A stretch of 64,000 bases of DNA from Marinobacter zhanjiangensis. GTDB lineage: Bacteria > Pseudomonadota > Gammaproteobacteria > Pseudomonadales > Oleiphilaceae. The stretch lies in assembly GCF_014651935.1 (NCBI RefSeq), contig NZ_BMXV01000010.1:1-64000 (forward strand), in the 5' to 3' direction. Made by a program: the position numbers and the translations under genes. Below the pieces are notes generated by a model. It saw nothing but the letters and a program-made list of their open reading frames with translations. It had not been told where the DNA came from and did not search any database. Shown here piece after piece: positions 18,479 to 29,967 of the stretch (the first letter of the stretch is position 1; each line of letters opens with the position of its first letter).

Positions 18479-18958
18479 TCAGTTCCCCGCAGGCGCGAAG
18501 AAAGCTGCCTGCATGGCGCGATTGAGGGTGGGAGAATGCCCCCCCTTTATGGACTGTCGCAGCACATGCACCCAGGTAGAGCGATCCTGCCGCACCGAGC
18601 GTGGCAGGGAATCGTCATCGGGAGCCGGCACGCCGGGTTCGGGAAGGTCGAGGGCGGCTACCAGATCGTAGGGGGCCGGTGTGCTCAGGCGGATAAACGC
18701 GTTGCGGGTCAGCACGGCCTGGTCCAGAGCCTCCTGACGAATGGTGTCGATATAGCGCAGCAGGCCTTCCTCCTCCAGCCATAGCAGGGCGCCGAAGCAC
18801 GCCATATGCCGGGGGCTGTGCAGGCCGAACTCATCCGGCTCGTCTGGCCCGGCAATGTCCTCCACGAACAGGTTGATGCGCCTGGGAAACACGCTGTAAA
18901 GCTGAACCAGGGCAATGGCGGAATCCCGGTAGAACTCCTCGATATGGATATCGGCCAT
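18479..18958 (-). CDS. Conserved protein of unknown function, between alaA and htpX
   Basis: A 159-residue acidic, soluble protein with no signal peptide or membrane segment that I can name. It starts MADIHIEEFYRD and is rich in Asp/Glu and Leu, with a mostly helical look to about residue 95 and a proline-rich linker (PEPGVPAPDDD) before a more basic C-terminus. The same place between htpX and alaA is, as I recall, filled by a hypothetical gene in Pseudomonas aeruginosa. The mobile element ends 28 bases upstream of its start codon and could affect its expression. Confidence 0.75.
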   Translation of the reverse strand: MADIHIEEFYRDSAIALVQLYSVFPRRINLFVEDIAGPDEPDEFGLHSPRHMACFGALLWLEEEGLLRYIDTIRQEALDQAVLTRNAFIRLSTPAPYDLVAALDLPEPGVPAPDDDSLPRSVRQDRSTWVHVLRQSIKGGHSPTLNRAMQAAFFAPAGN

Positions 18959-18986
18959 AGGTTGTCCTGCAGGTTGATTCGCGGGA

Positions 18987-19255
18987 CTAGTGTCCCGTCT
19001 GGGTAATTCGTTGACCTACTGAGCCACTGAGGACTTTGAGAGCAAGGCGCGTTGGCGAAGGTTTGGTGGTTCCAAATCGAGTCAACGCAACGCGGCTATC
19101 AAAGTCCTCAGTGGCTCCCGAAGGGCGTGACGCTGAGGCTTCTGGCCGGTGTTGCCAGCCCTTGATGTGGAACCACCACACCTTCGGACTGGCGCCTTGG
19201 CCAGAAGACTCAGCGTCACGCAGTAGGTTAACGAATTACCCAGACGGGACACTAG
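18987..19255. mobile_element. Non-autonomous MITE-like element with nested inverted repeats
   Basis: A 269-bp element whose 34-bp ends (18987-19020 and 19222-19255) are inverted copies with one mismatch, bounded by CTAG on both sides. Inside are two stem-loops: 19021-19039 with 19099-19117 (19-bp perfect stem) and 19125-19147 with 19199-19221 (23-bp stem, one mismatch). The loop of the first (19041-19073) is complementary to the loop of the second (19168-19200) at 26 of 33 positions. No open frame encodes a transposase. A compact relative lies at 42125-42189. Confidence 0.85.
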
Positions 19256-20463
19256 CGCCAGGTAGTCAGGAAGCGCTCAAGACGACCGATGGCGTCTTCC
19301 AGGGCGTCCACCCGGGGCAGGAATACCACCCGGAAGTGCTGGCGGTCGTCTATATTGAAGCCCGACCCCTGCACCAGCAGAATGCGCTCCTGCTGTAGCA
19401 GGTCCATCACGAACTGCTCGTCGTTGTCGATGGGGTAGAGCTCGGGGTCCAGTTTCGGAAACAGGTACAGCGCCCCCTTGGGCTTTACACAGCTGATGCC
19501 GGGAATGTCATTGAGCAGTCGCCAGGCGGTCTCCCGCTGTTCGTAAAGCCGTCCGCCGGGAGCCACCAGGTCGTCGATGGACTGGTAACCGCCAAGGGCG
19601 GTCTGGATGGCAAGCTGCGCCGGCACATTGGCGCACAGGCGCATGGAGGCCAGCATGTCGATGCCCTCGATCAGGTCACTGGCCTTGTGCTTGGCGCCAC
19701 TGATGATCAGCCAGCCGGAGCGATAGCCGGCAGCCCGGTAGTTCTTGGACAGTCCGTTGAAGGTGAAGAACAGTACGTCGTCGGCGAGGGATGCGGTGGA
19801 AACGTGCTCAACGCCGTCGTACAGGATCTTGTCGTAGATCTCATCGGACAGAATGATGAGGTTGTGCTGCCGGGCCAGTTCGATCACATCTTCCAGCAAC
19901 TCCTTCGGGTAAACAGCCCCGGTGGGGTTATTTGGATTGATCAGCACAATAGCCTTGGTGCGACTGGTGATCTTGCGGCGGATATCGTCCAGGTCCGGAA
20001 ACCAGTCCTGCTGTTCATCACAGTGGTAGTGCACGGCCTTGCCGCTGGACAGGGTGACGGCCGCCGTCCACAGGGGATAGTCCGGCGCGGGTATCAGCAC
20101 TTCGTCACCGGTATTGAGCAGCGCCTGCATGGACATGACAATCAGCTCACTGACGCCATTGCCCAGGTAGATATCGTCGATATCAACCTTGTCGATGCCC
20201 CGCTCCTGGCAATAGTGCATCACCGCCTTGCGGGCGGAGAACAGGCCCTTGGATTCCACATAGCCCTGGGCCGTGTGGAGGTTGTAGATCACGTCCTGCT
20301 GTATTTCTTCCGGTACGTCCAGCTCAAAGGCGGCGGGGTTGCCGATATTGAGCTTGAGCACCCGATGGCCTTCTTCTTCGAGACGACGCGCTTCACGCAG
20401 AACCGGGCCACGGATTTCGTAACAGACGTTGTCCAGTTTTGCGGATTTTCTGTAGTTCTGCAT
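19252..20463 (-). CDS. alaA: Glutamate-pyruvate (alanine) aminotransferase AlaA
   Basis: A 403-residue class I/II PLP aminotransferase making alanine from pyruvate and glutamate. It matches AlaA from the N-terminus (SAKLDNVCYEIRGPVL), with PAPDYPLWTAAVTLSSGKAV, the PINPNNPTG-like VLINPNNPTGAVY, and the PLP lysine in FNGLSKNYRAAG (about residue 240). The start is set at ATG 20463, where GGGAAG lies 9 bases upstream; ATG 20472 directly abuts that motif. The TAG stop codon is formed by the CTAG end of the adjacent mobile element. Confidence 0.93.
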   Translation of the reverse strand: MQNYRKSAKLDNVCYEIRGPVLREARRLEEEGHRVLKLNIGNPAAFELDVPEEIQQDVIYNLHTAQGYVESKGLFSARKAVMHYCQERGIDKVDIDDIYLGNGVSELIVMSMQALLNTGDEVLIPAPDYPLWTAAVTLSSGKAVHYHCDEQQDWFPDLDDIRRKITSRTKAIVLINPNNPTGAVYPKELLEDVIELARQHNLIILSDEIYDKILYDGVEHVSTASLADDVLFFTFNGLSKNYRAAGYRSGWLIISGAKHKASDLIEGIDMLASMRLCANVPAQLAIQTALGGYQSIDDLVAPGGRLYEQRETAWRLLNDIPGISCVKPKGALYLFPKLDPELYPIDNDEQFVMDLLQQERILLVQGSGFNIDDRQHFRVVFLPRVDALEDAIGRLERFLTTWR

Positions 20464-20647
20464 AGAAGGCATCTTCCCGATGGTTGTGCGTACCCGCCGT
20501 AACAGGCGGCAGGATATAAACAGGTCCACCATTCTAGCGGAGCCGGCGACGTAAAAAACAGTCCGGACAGGGCGCAATTGTGATGAAAAATGGCAAAGCT
20601 CACCGCAAGTTGGAGAGTATTTCTCATGCTGGCTTCCGGATAACATG

Positions 20648-20663
20648 TTGTGCACAATATAGT
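20648..20663 (+). promoter_or_regulatory. Palindrome and -10 element before gpx; candidate MarR/OhrR operator
   Basis: TTGTGCACAA (20648-20657) is a perfect 10-bp palindrome inside a longer near-symmetric AT-rich frame. It abuts a TATAGT -10-like hexamer at 20658-20663, 26 bases before the gpx ATG. A repressor bound here would block transcription. The MarR-type gene is the second gene of the same operon, so autoregulation is plausible. No good -35 hexamer was seen. Confidence 0.45.
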
Positions 20664-20689
20664 TGTTAAAAATACAGGAGTTCTGACAC

Positions 20690-21175
20690 ATGACGACCGC
20701 CCCGCTCTACGACATTGAAGTAACAGACATCAAGGGTCAGACCCGAACCCTGGCGAACTATGCCGGCAAGGTTTTGCTGATCGTGAATACGGCTTCAAAA
20801 TGCGGTTTTACCCCGCAGCTTGAAGGCCTGCAGTCGTTGTACAGCGAGCTGGGGGACCGGGGGCTTGCAGTGCTGGGGTTTCCCTGCAACCAGTTCATGA
20901 ACCAGGATCCCGCTGACAACAGCGAGATCAGCGAATTCTGTTCACTCAACTATGGCGTCAGCTTTCCCATGTTTGCCAAGCTGCAGGTCAACGGGCCGGA
21001 AACACACCCGCTCTTCCGGCTGCTGAAAGAGGAAGCGCCGGGTATGATGGGATCGAAGAAAGTGAAGTGGAACTTTACCAAGTTTCTGGTAAACCGGGAT
21101 GGCCAGGTGGTCCGGCGCTATCCGCCCACAGCAAAGCCCGAAACCATCCGCGATGATATTGTGGAGCTCCTGTAA
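20690..21175 (+). CDS. Glutathione peroxidase-family thiol peroxidase
   Basis: A 161-residue Gpx with a peroxidatic Cys instead of selenocysteine, in NTASKCGFT (about residue 38); GFPCNQFMNQDP and WNFTKFLVNRDGQVV are the other family blocks, containing the Gln and Trp of the active site. It reduces organic hydroperoxides or H2O2, probably with thioredoxin or glutathione. ACAGGAG precedes the ATG by 8 bases. It is followed with no gap by a MarR-type regulator gene, which suggests a peroxide-responsive operon. Confidence 0.93.
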   Translation: MTTAPLYDIEVTDIKGQTRTLANYAGKVLLIVNTASKCGFTPQLEGLQSLYSELGDRGLAVLGFPCNQFMNQDPADNSEISEFCSLNYGVSFPMFAKLQVNGPETHPLFRLLKEEAPGMMGSKKVKWNFTKFLVNRDGQVVRRYPPTAKPETIRDDIVELL

Positions 21176-21658
21176 GTGAAGGAACGCAAAGCATTGGACA
21201 GTGAAGAAGATATCAACAACCTGCTGGCTCTCGATAATCAGCTGTGTTTCGCCCTCTATGCGGTTAACCGGGCCATCACCGGTCGTTACCGGCCATTGCT
21301 GGCGGAACTGGACCTGACCTATCCCCAATACCTGGTGATGCTGGTGATGTGGGAGGCGGACCGCAAGGGCGATAGCCCCCGGGTGTCGTCCATCGGGGAG
21401 CGCCTGCGACTGGATTCGGGCACCCTGACTCCATTACTGCGGCGCCTGGAGCAGCGTGGACTGCTGACGCGCCAACGGTCCAGTGAGGATGAACGTGTGG
21501 TGACCGTGGCGTTGACCGACGAGGGCCGGGCCATGCGTGAAAAGGCATCCGATGTGCCACTGCGCCTGCTGTGTGACCTTGGGGTGGGCCCGGAGCAGGC
21601 GGTGCAGTTGCGGGAAGATCTGAGGGATCTGCTCAGCCGCGTGGAGGGTGACCGCTAG
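21176..21658 (+). CDS. MarR-family regulator, OhrR/OspR type
   Basis: A 160-residue winged-helix repressor. The N-terminal LDNQLCFALYAVNR contains the Cys of OhrR-type organic peroxide sensors (about residue 24); LDSGTLTPLLRRLEQRGL is the recognition helix, and the wing follows with SSEDERVV. It starts at GTG directly after the gpx stop, with GGAG 9 bases upstream. In Pseudomonas aeruginosa the corresponding gene beside gpx is, as I recall, ospR. Its 3' end overlaps the convergent kinase gene by 26 bases. Confidence 0.88.
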   Translation: MKERKALDSEEDINNLLALDNQLCFALYAVNRAITGRYRPLLAELDLTYPQYLVMLVMWEADRKGDSPRVSSIGERLRLDSGTLTPLLRRLEQRGLLTRQRSSEDERVVTVALTDEGRAMREKASDVPLRLLCDLGVGPEQAVQLREDLRDLLSRVEGDR

Positions 21659-23636
21659 CGTCCTGCCCGCCGGTCGCCCAGCGCTGGATCATCTGGTCCA
21701 GCACCTCGCGGTGGTAGGGTTTGGTGATGTAGTCGTCCATGCCAGCGGCCAGGCAGTCCTCGCGGTCGCCGGACATGACATTGGCAGTTACCGCAATTAC
21801 TGGCAGATGCTTCCATTCCGGGTTCTGGCGAATCCGTCGCGTCGCTTCGTAACCGTCCATGACCGGCATCTGGCAGTCCATCAGCACCAGGTCATAGGGT
21901 TTCAGTGCCAGCGCAGCCAGCGCCCGTTCGCCGTTTTCGGCGTGATCCACCTCATGGCCGAGCTTGTGCAGCAGGCCCGAGGCCACAATCTGATTGACCC
22001 GGTTGTCTTCCACCAACAGGATCCGGCAATGGCGTCTGCTGGCACCCGTTTCCGGGACCTGTGCCCTCTCCGGTTCAGGTTTGCCGGCGCTGTCGTCCAC
22101 CGGCAGGGGCAGGGTGACCGTGAACCAGGTGCCTTCGTGCTCCCGTGAGTCCACCCGGATCTGCCCGTGCATGCGCTCAACCAGTTGCTGGCACAATGCC
22201 AGCCCAAGCCCCGTGCCACCGTAACGGCGGGTGGTATCGGTGGCAGCCTGGGAAAAGGGTGAAAAGATCCGGTTAAGCTCCTGGCGCGACATACCAATGC
22301 CCGTGTCCCTGACCTCCAGGCGGATACCTTCCGGGGTCTGGGCCAGGTGAATGGCAACCTTGCCTTCATCGGTGAACTTGATGGCGTTGGAGAGCAGGTT
22401 GTTGGTCACCTGACGCAGCCGGGTCGGGTCGCCCAGGTAACGGGGCGCAAGATCTGTCTCCAGGTGGGTGACGAACTCCAGCCCCTTGCGGCGGGCCTGT
22501 TCCCCGTGGATGGTGGCGCATTCGTTGATGAGCGAGCGCAGGTCGAAGGAGATGACTTCCAGGTCCAGCTTGCCGGCTTCCACCTTGGAGATATCGAGAA
22601 TGTCGTTGAGCAGGCTCAGCAGGCTCTGGCCGGCCCGGTGTGCAATTTCCAGTTGATGGCGCTGTGAGGGCTCCAGGTCGCTTTCCAGGGCCAGCTCAAG
22701 CATGCCCAGAACGCCGTTCAGGGGTGTGCGTATTTCGTGGCTCATGCTGGCAAGAAAGCGGGCACGGGTCTGGGCGCGCCGGACGGCATCTTCCTTGGCA
22801 CGGATCAGTGCCCGGTTACCCCGTTGCAGGGCTTCGTTTTTCTCGGAAATCTCCCGGGTGCGGTCCTCCACCTCCCGCTCGAGCTTGCCGGAATAGTCCT
22901 TCATCTGGCTTTCGACCTCCCGCAACTGGCTCAGGGAGGTGTCCACCGTCTGCAAGTGGCGGTTGATGATCGCCACCATGCTGCCAATCTCGTCATGCTC
23001 GTGGGAGGGTGGTACGGGTAGGCGGGCCTTTTCCGGTGCCTCCGGTACATCCTGAAGGCTGCTGATTACCCGCATCATGGGTTTGGTCAGCACGAAATAG
23101 AACACCACCAGCAGCATGGCTGACAATACCAGGCTCTTGAGTACACCGCTGATCAGTGTGAAAGTGGCGCGGGACAGGAACAGGTTGCCGTAATGGTTGG
23201 TGGAAATGGTAATGACCAGTTCACCCAGTTCCACCTCCGGCAGGTCCGGAACTTCCAGCTCCTTCGAGTAACGGCGGGTTTCCCCGAACAGCAGATCACT
23301 GATCCACCGGTAGTTGCCATCAAGGCTGCCGCGGCTGGCGGCGGACAGGGTACGGTTACCGGGGTCCAGCAGGCGGGCATCGATCACCGCCGGGTGCTGG
23401 AGCATGCCGTCGAGCAGCTCGCCGGCCAGACGGGTATCGATGTTGTAGGCAATCTGGGACGCGGGGCTGTGGCTGATCTCCATCAGCGCCTCGATATCCT
23501 GATTCATGTAGTCACGGGTGCTGTGGTATTCCACCGTGACCTGAATCAGGTTAAGAACGAGCCCCACGGCCATGGCCAGCAACACGGTGTTGCGGGTGAG
23601 GCGGTATGACAGGCGGTTCCTGAAAAGGTTTGTCAC
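21633..23636 (-). CDS. Hybrid sensor histidine kinase, SagS-like by context
   Basis: A 667-residue membrane kinase: N-terminal helix, a periplasmic sensor region of about 130 residues, a second helix, a HAMP-like segment and coiled coil, HisKA with SHEIRTPLNG (phospho-His), HATPase with NLLSNAIKF, DTGIGM and GGTGLGLAL, and a receiver domain (LLVEDN; phospho-Asp in VLMDCQMPVMDG). There is no HPt domain, so a separate phosphotransfer protein is needed. GTG 23636 with AGGGA upstream is preferred; the frame reaches 23705, inside the next gene. The gpx-marR-kinase order recalls P. aeruginosa sagS. Confidence 0.85.
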   Translation of the reverse strand: MTNLFRNRLSYRLTRNTVLLAMAVGLVLNLIQVTVEYHSTRDYMNQDIEALMEISHSPASQIAYNIDTRLAGELLDGMLQHPAVIDARLLDPGNRTLSAASRGSLDGNYRWISDLLFGETRRYSKELEVPDLPEVELGELVITISTNHYGNLFLSRATFTLISGVLKSLVLSAMLLVVFYFVLTKPMMRVISSLQDVPEAPEKARLPVPPSHEHDEIGSMVAIINRHLQTVDTSLSQLREVESQMKDYSGKLEREVEDRTREISEKNEALQRGNRALIRAKEDAVRRAQTRARFLASMSHEIRTPLNGVLGMLELALESDLEPSQRHQLEIAHRAGQSLLSLLNDILDISKVEAGKLDLEVISFDLRSLINECATIHGEQARRKGLEFVTHLETDLAPRYLGDPTRLRQVTNNLLSNAIKFTDEGKVAIHLAQTPEGIRLEVRDTGIGMSRQELNRIFSPFSQAATDTTRRYGGTGLGLALCQQLVERMHGQIRVDSREHEGTWFTVTLPLPVDDSAGKPEPERAQVPETGASRRHCRILLVEDNRVNQIVASGLLHKLGHEVDHAENGERALAALALKPYDLVLMDCQMPVMDGYEATRRIRQNPEWKHLPVIAVTANVMSGDREDCLAAGMDDYITKPYHREVLDQMIQRWATGGQDASGHPPRG

Positions 23637-23674
23637 TCTGTTCCCTGTGTGGCCCGGGTACCCGGGGTTGCGTC

Positions 23675-24448
23675 TCAGTCGTCGTAGTCGGCTTTCTTCT
23701 TCCATGAATCGTCATGGAGGAAAGTGTCCCACTGCTTGTCCAGCTTGGTCTGCTGCTCGGCAGAGTGGCTCCGGTCGCCGCTGCTCAGTTCCTGTTCCAG
23801 TTCATGGATCCGTGCCTTGAACGCCGCGACAGCCTTGGCTGCCATGTCATTGCCCCGGGACTTGGCCATTTCCGAGGCTGCCAGGTGATAGGCGTGGATA
23901 GCCTTGCGCAACTCGTTCTGTTTGACATGATCCCGGGCCTGGAAAACGAACAGGTCCGCATGGGTCTTGTGAATGGTAAACAGCACATGGCGCAGGTTGG
24001 CCTTGGCGGTGGAGGCGTTGATCTTGCCGGACTTGTGCAGGAATTCAATCAGCTTGAAAAGGCTCTGCAACAATTCCTTGACGTAATTCGATTTTTCCGG
24101 GGAGTCGATGATCACCTTGGGATGCTCATCGGTACCGTCCATCACCATCTGTTTGTTTTCCCGGACTGTGGCCAGCCATTCTTTCACCGGCAGCTCGGTG
24201 CTTTCCTGGCGGAGTCCTTCGCAGGCTTCCTCCATGCGGCGCAGCAGAAGCAGTTTGATATCCCGGGTCAGGTACTGGCCCGGCAGCTCGTCATAGATGC
24301 GAAAGGCCCGGTTATAGGCATCCTCGAGAGAGGCGACCCGACGGGCACGCTCTATACGGGCGCGTTCGCGCATCTGACTGACCACGACAATGACGATCGA
24401 GATGACAACAACCGTCAGCAACAGCAGGACAATGGTGATGGTATTCAT
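23675..24448 (-). CDS. Membrane-anchored helical protein of unknown function
   Basis: A 257-residue protein with one N-terminal membrane helix (ITIVLLLLTVVVISIVIVVV) followed by a long charged, helix-rich region (about 30-240) that looks like helical repeats, and an acidic tail. I do not recognise a named family. It lies 38 bases upstream of the hybrid kinase, in the same direction, so the two are probably co-transcribed. ATG 24448 is chosen since the helix then begins at once; the frame reaches 24514. Confidence 0.7.
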   Translation of the reverse strand: MNTITIVLLLLTVVVISIVIVVVSQMRERARIERARRVASLEDAYNRAFRIYDELPGQYLTRDIKLLLLRRMEEACEGLRQESTELPVKEWLATVRENKQMVMDGTDEHPKVIIDSPEKSNYVKELLQSLFKLIEFLHKSGKINASTAKANLRHVLFTIHKTHADLFVFQARDHVKQNELRKAIHAYHLAASEMAKSRGNDMAAKAVAAFKARIHELEQELSSGDRSHSAEQQTKLDKQWDTFLHDDSWKKKADYDD

Positions 24449-24658
24449 GTATCCCGGGGACGCTCCCTGATTATCTTTCTGATTTGGGAATGGCGGCCCC
24501 GGAACAGGTCTCATTCTGGCTCGTCAAAGCCTGTTCCGGGGTGCCTGAGCTATCGCAAGTATCTGGCAGACTAGCGGAAAAGTCTAATCGATTCCGTTCC
24601 ATCTTGTTACAGGTGATAGAATAGTCGCAGTTACCGAGTACTGGAGGCCCCGCCTGTC

Positions 24659-25669
24659 ATGGATATTTCCCGCGTTGACCTGAATCTGCTGGTATACCTG
24701 GATGTGTTGCTGCGGGAAAAGAACGTCACCAAGGCTGCCAATCACCTGGGCATTACCCAGCCGGCCATGAGCAACGGTTTGCGTCGATTGCGTGACCTGT
24801 TCGATGACCCCTTGCTGGTGCGTACCAGCGAAGGCATGACGGCAACCGAGCGGGCGACGGAACTGCAGCCGATGGTGCGCAGTATCCTCTCCGAGATCGA
24901 GCAGGCGGTGCAGCAGAAAACCTCGTTCTCGGCCCATGAAAGCCAGCGGGTATTCCGCATCATGGCCAGTGACTATGCCGAGTCCTGCCTGATGCCCCGG
25001 GTATTGCGACGGATCCGTCAGGAAGCCCCCAATGTGATTCTCGACGTACTCACGCCCAGCGATGTCAGCTTCGAGGATGTGGAGCAGGGGCGTCTGGATA
25101 TGGCGATCAACCGGTTCGACAAGATTCCCCAGTCATTCCACCAGAAAACCCTGTGGACCGAGTATTTTGCGTGTCTGATGAACGTCCGCAACCCGATTCT
25201 GCAGGATCCGTTCACCCTCGACAGTTACCTGGAGGCCAGCCACATCTGGGTCAGCAAGACCGGGTTCGGTGTGGGCGTGGGCGTCAACCCGAAAGATGTG
25301 CAGCGCCTGGGCTGGGTCGACGAGGCCCTGGGTCTGATGGAGCGCAAGCGGCACATATCCGTGTTTACCCGACATTACCAGGTGGCCATGCTGCTCGCCG
25401 AGCAACACGACCTGATTGCCACATTGCCCAGCCGGGCCGCCTGGCTGCAGAAGGACAATCCGCAGCTGGTGATCAAGCCGCCACCCTTCGATATCCCGCC
25501 GTTCGAGCTGAAGATGGCCTGGAGCCCGTTGCTGCAGCACAACGCGGACCACCAGTGGCTTCGCCGGCTGGTGGCTGCCGTGGCGGAAGAGGTGGATGAG
25601 GAGTTTGCCGATTTCGGGCGCCAGTTCGAGGCGCGGGAGCCAGATGGTCCCCACCGCTCAGAGCGGTAG
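24659..25669 (+). CDS. LysR-family transcriptional regulator
   Basis: A 336-residue LTTR. The N-terminal winged helix-turn-helix reads DLNLLVYLDVLLREKNVTKA, then AANHLGITQPAMSNGLRRLR, which is the NodD/LeuO-like subgroup wording, followed by a PBP2-type effector domain (about 95-300). The target genes are not evident: its neighbours are an unknown membrane protein (divergent) and a GNAT gene (convergent, 12-base overlap). The acidic C-terminal tail beyond residue 310 is a little longer than usual. Confidence 0.9.
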   Translation: MDISRVDLNLLVYLDVLLREKNVTKAANHLGITQPAMSNGLRRLRDLFDDPLLVRTSEGMTATERATELQPMVRSILSEIEQAVQQKTSFSAHESQRVFRIMASDYAESCLMPRVLRRIRQEAPNVILDVLTPSDVSFEDVEQGRLDMAINRFDKIPQSFHQKTLWTEYFACLMNVRNPILQDPFTLDSYLEASHIWVSKTGFGVGVGVNPKDVQRLGWVDEALGLMERKRHISVFTRHYQVAMLLAEQHDLIATLPSRAAWLQKDNPQLVIKPPPFDIPPFELKMAWSPLLQHNADHQWLRRLVAAVAEEVDEEFADFGRQFEAREPDGPHRSER

Positions 25670-26628
25670 CTCCCGCAGTTCGAGCGAGGGTCGGGCGGTA
25701 TCCCACATGCGCTGGAATGCTTCCGCCAACAGCTTGACCCGGCCACTGTCGGCAAAGTTGGCGAAACCCTCCGGCCGATCAAACCGGTGCCGGACCAGGG
25801 CTCCCTCACGATCCACCAAAAGGAAGGGATGTTCCACCGGTGGGTAGGCGTCGTTGACCAGGCGCAGGTCGATCGCGCTGGGCAGCCGCCGCATCAGTTC
25901 CACCAGCCGGTGGCGGCGTTTCACCAGCAGGGCGTCGTCATGGACCAGCAGGCGGATCTCGCTATTGCGATGATGGCGGGCGAGCCAGGACACAAGATCC
26001 CGCAGCCGCTGGCGGTCAAAGAGCTCGTGGTCCAGCACGCGGTCGTACAGCCAGAGTCGCTGGCGGGCCTGTCCGACCAGGCTGTCTATCAGTTCGGGTA
26101 ACGGGTGGTCGCCGTCAATCAGCCAGCTTTTGTCGTCGCTACCCAGTATCAGTGGCTGTTGTCGCTGGCTGTCTTCGCCAAAATGTCTGGTGGCCAGTGT
26201 CGGTGCCAGGCAGCGCATGCCGTAGTGGGGGATGCCGGCGTCATCGTAGGGCTCCGTGCATACATGGAAGCCGCTGCGCTGGTAAAAGGGGACTGCGTGT
26301 TCCTGGGCAGACAGGTGCAGGTCTTTTACCTGGTCGGCGGCCTCTGCCATCAGATGTCTGAGTAACTTCTCGCCCAGCCCGCGGCCGCGGTGTTCAGGCA
26401 GTACCGCCATGCGACCGATATGGGCGCTGTCATCGAGAGTGTAGAACAGTCGCGCGGTGGCCACCGGCGTGTTGTCCGGCAGCACCGCCAGGAAATGATC
26501 GGCGATCTCGTCGGTGTCGTCCCACTCCAGTTCGGGGGGCACGCCCTGTTCATCGATGAAGACAGTCTGGCGGATGTTGCCGAGATCCTGGGGCGCCAGC
26601 TGCCAGCTGTACTTGCGGAATCTCACGG

Positions 26629-26632
<4 letters not shown>
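25658..26632 (-). CDS. GNAT acetyltransferase fused to a PLD-like C-terminal domain
   Basis: A 324-residue two-domain protein. The N-terminal half (1-150) is a GNAT fold like ElaA/YjcF, with FIDEQGVPPELEWD and the acetyl-CoA loop VLPEHRGRGLGEKLL. The C-terminal half (about 160-324) contains ARQRLWLYDRVLDHELFD, IRLLVHDDALLVKRRHRL and HPFLLVDREGA, reminiscent of phospholipase D-like domains but without HKD catalytic motifs. The start codon overlaps the roxA stop as ATGA, so translation is coupled. The substrate is unknown. Confidence 0.8.
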
Positions 26633-29177
<2,545 letters not shown>

Positions 29178-29316
29178 TCATCAGAATCGGGCAGGGCGCA
29201 GAAGGCTGCGACGGCCTGCGGGTAAAAAAAACTGGCGTTTATGATACACCAGCGTGAGCCGCAATTCAGCGCCAGGGATGCTGGTGGTCAGGGGTGGCAG
29301 GCCAAGGGTGGGCAGA

Positions 29317-29967
29317 CTATTCGGAGTGGTAGACCGACTGGTTGGCCTTCTCGGCCAGTTCCCCGGCGATGGCAGCCACCTTGCGGCGGCGGAAAATCAG
29401 CTGCCAGCGGCGCCCGCCGGTCTGGCGCCAGAGTACCGCCGAGCGGATGCCCGCCAGTAGCAGGGCGCGGACCCTGGCAGCATTCTCCTCCCGCTGCAGC
29501 ACGGACGGATCGCCCGTGACCTGGATGCGCAGGCGGAAGGTGCTGATGGTGTCTGTATAGACCGAGGCCAGGTTGCTGATCAGGTTACTGTGTACATAGC
29601 CGAAATGATTGGCGGTGTGACGGGCCTGATCGATGCGTTCGCCGATGGCGCCCATCATGTCACGTTTACGATTGAGGCTGGATTCCAGCTGGATCAGGTT
29701 CAGGCTGTAGCGGAGGATGTCCATGTCCTGCTGGCGGGTCTGGTTGCTGAGGATCTTGGCAAGGGCATCCAGGCCCTCGCGCAGATTCATCAGTTCGCCA
29801 CCATAGACATCCAGGGTGTTGTCGGGGTTGGTCACGAACAGCGAACGCAGGCTGGTTTCCAGGGTGGACTCGGCGCAGCGTCCCTGGTGAGCCACCTGGC
29901 TGACCAGGGTGGCCGCCTGAAAAACACCGGCCAGGGCCAGGGTCTGGTCGGTCAGGGATTTGCTCAA
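29317..29967 (-). CDS. hflD: High-frequency lysogenisation protein HflD homologue
   Basis: A 216-residue, mostly helical protein of the HflD family, usually encoded between mnmA and purB as here. In E. coli it binds phage lambda CII; its normal role is unclear. It is recognised by [19 protein letters not shown] near the N-terminus and [16 protein letters not shown] in the middle. It overlaps mnmA by 4 bases (ATGA), so it is translated together with it. Confidence 0.92.
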   Translation of the reverse strand: MSKSLTDQTLALAGVFQAATLVSQVAHQGRCAESTLETSLRSLFVTNPDNTLDVYGGELMNLREGLDALAKILSNQTRQQDMDILRYSLNLIQLESSLNRKRDMMGAIGERIDQARHTANHFGYVHSNLISNLASVYTDTISTFRLRIQVTGDPSVLQREENAARVRALLLAGIRSAVLWRQTGGRRWQLIFRRRKVAAIAGELAEKANQSVYHSE

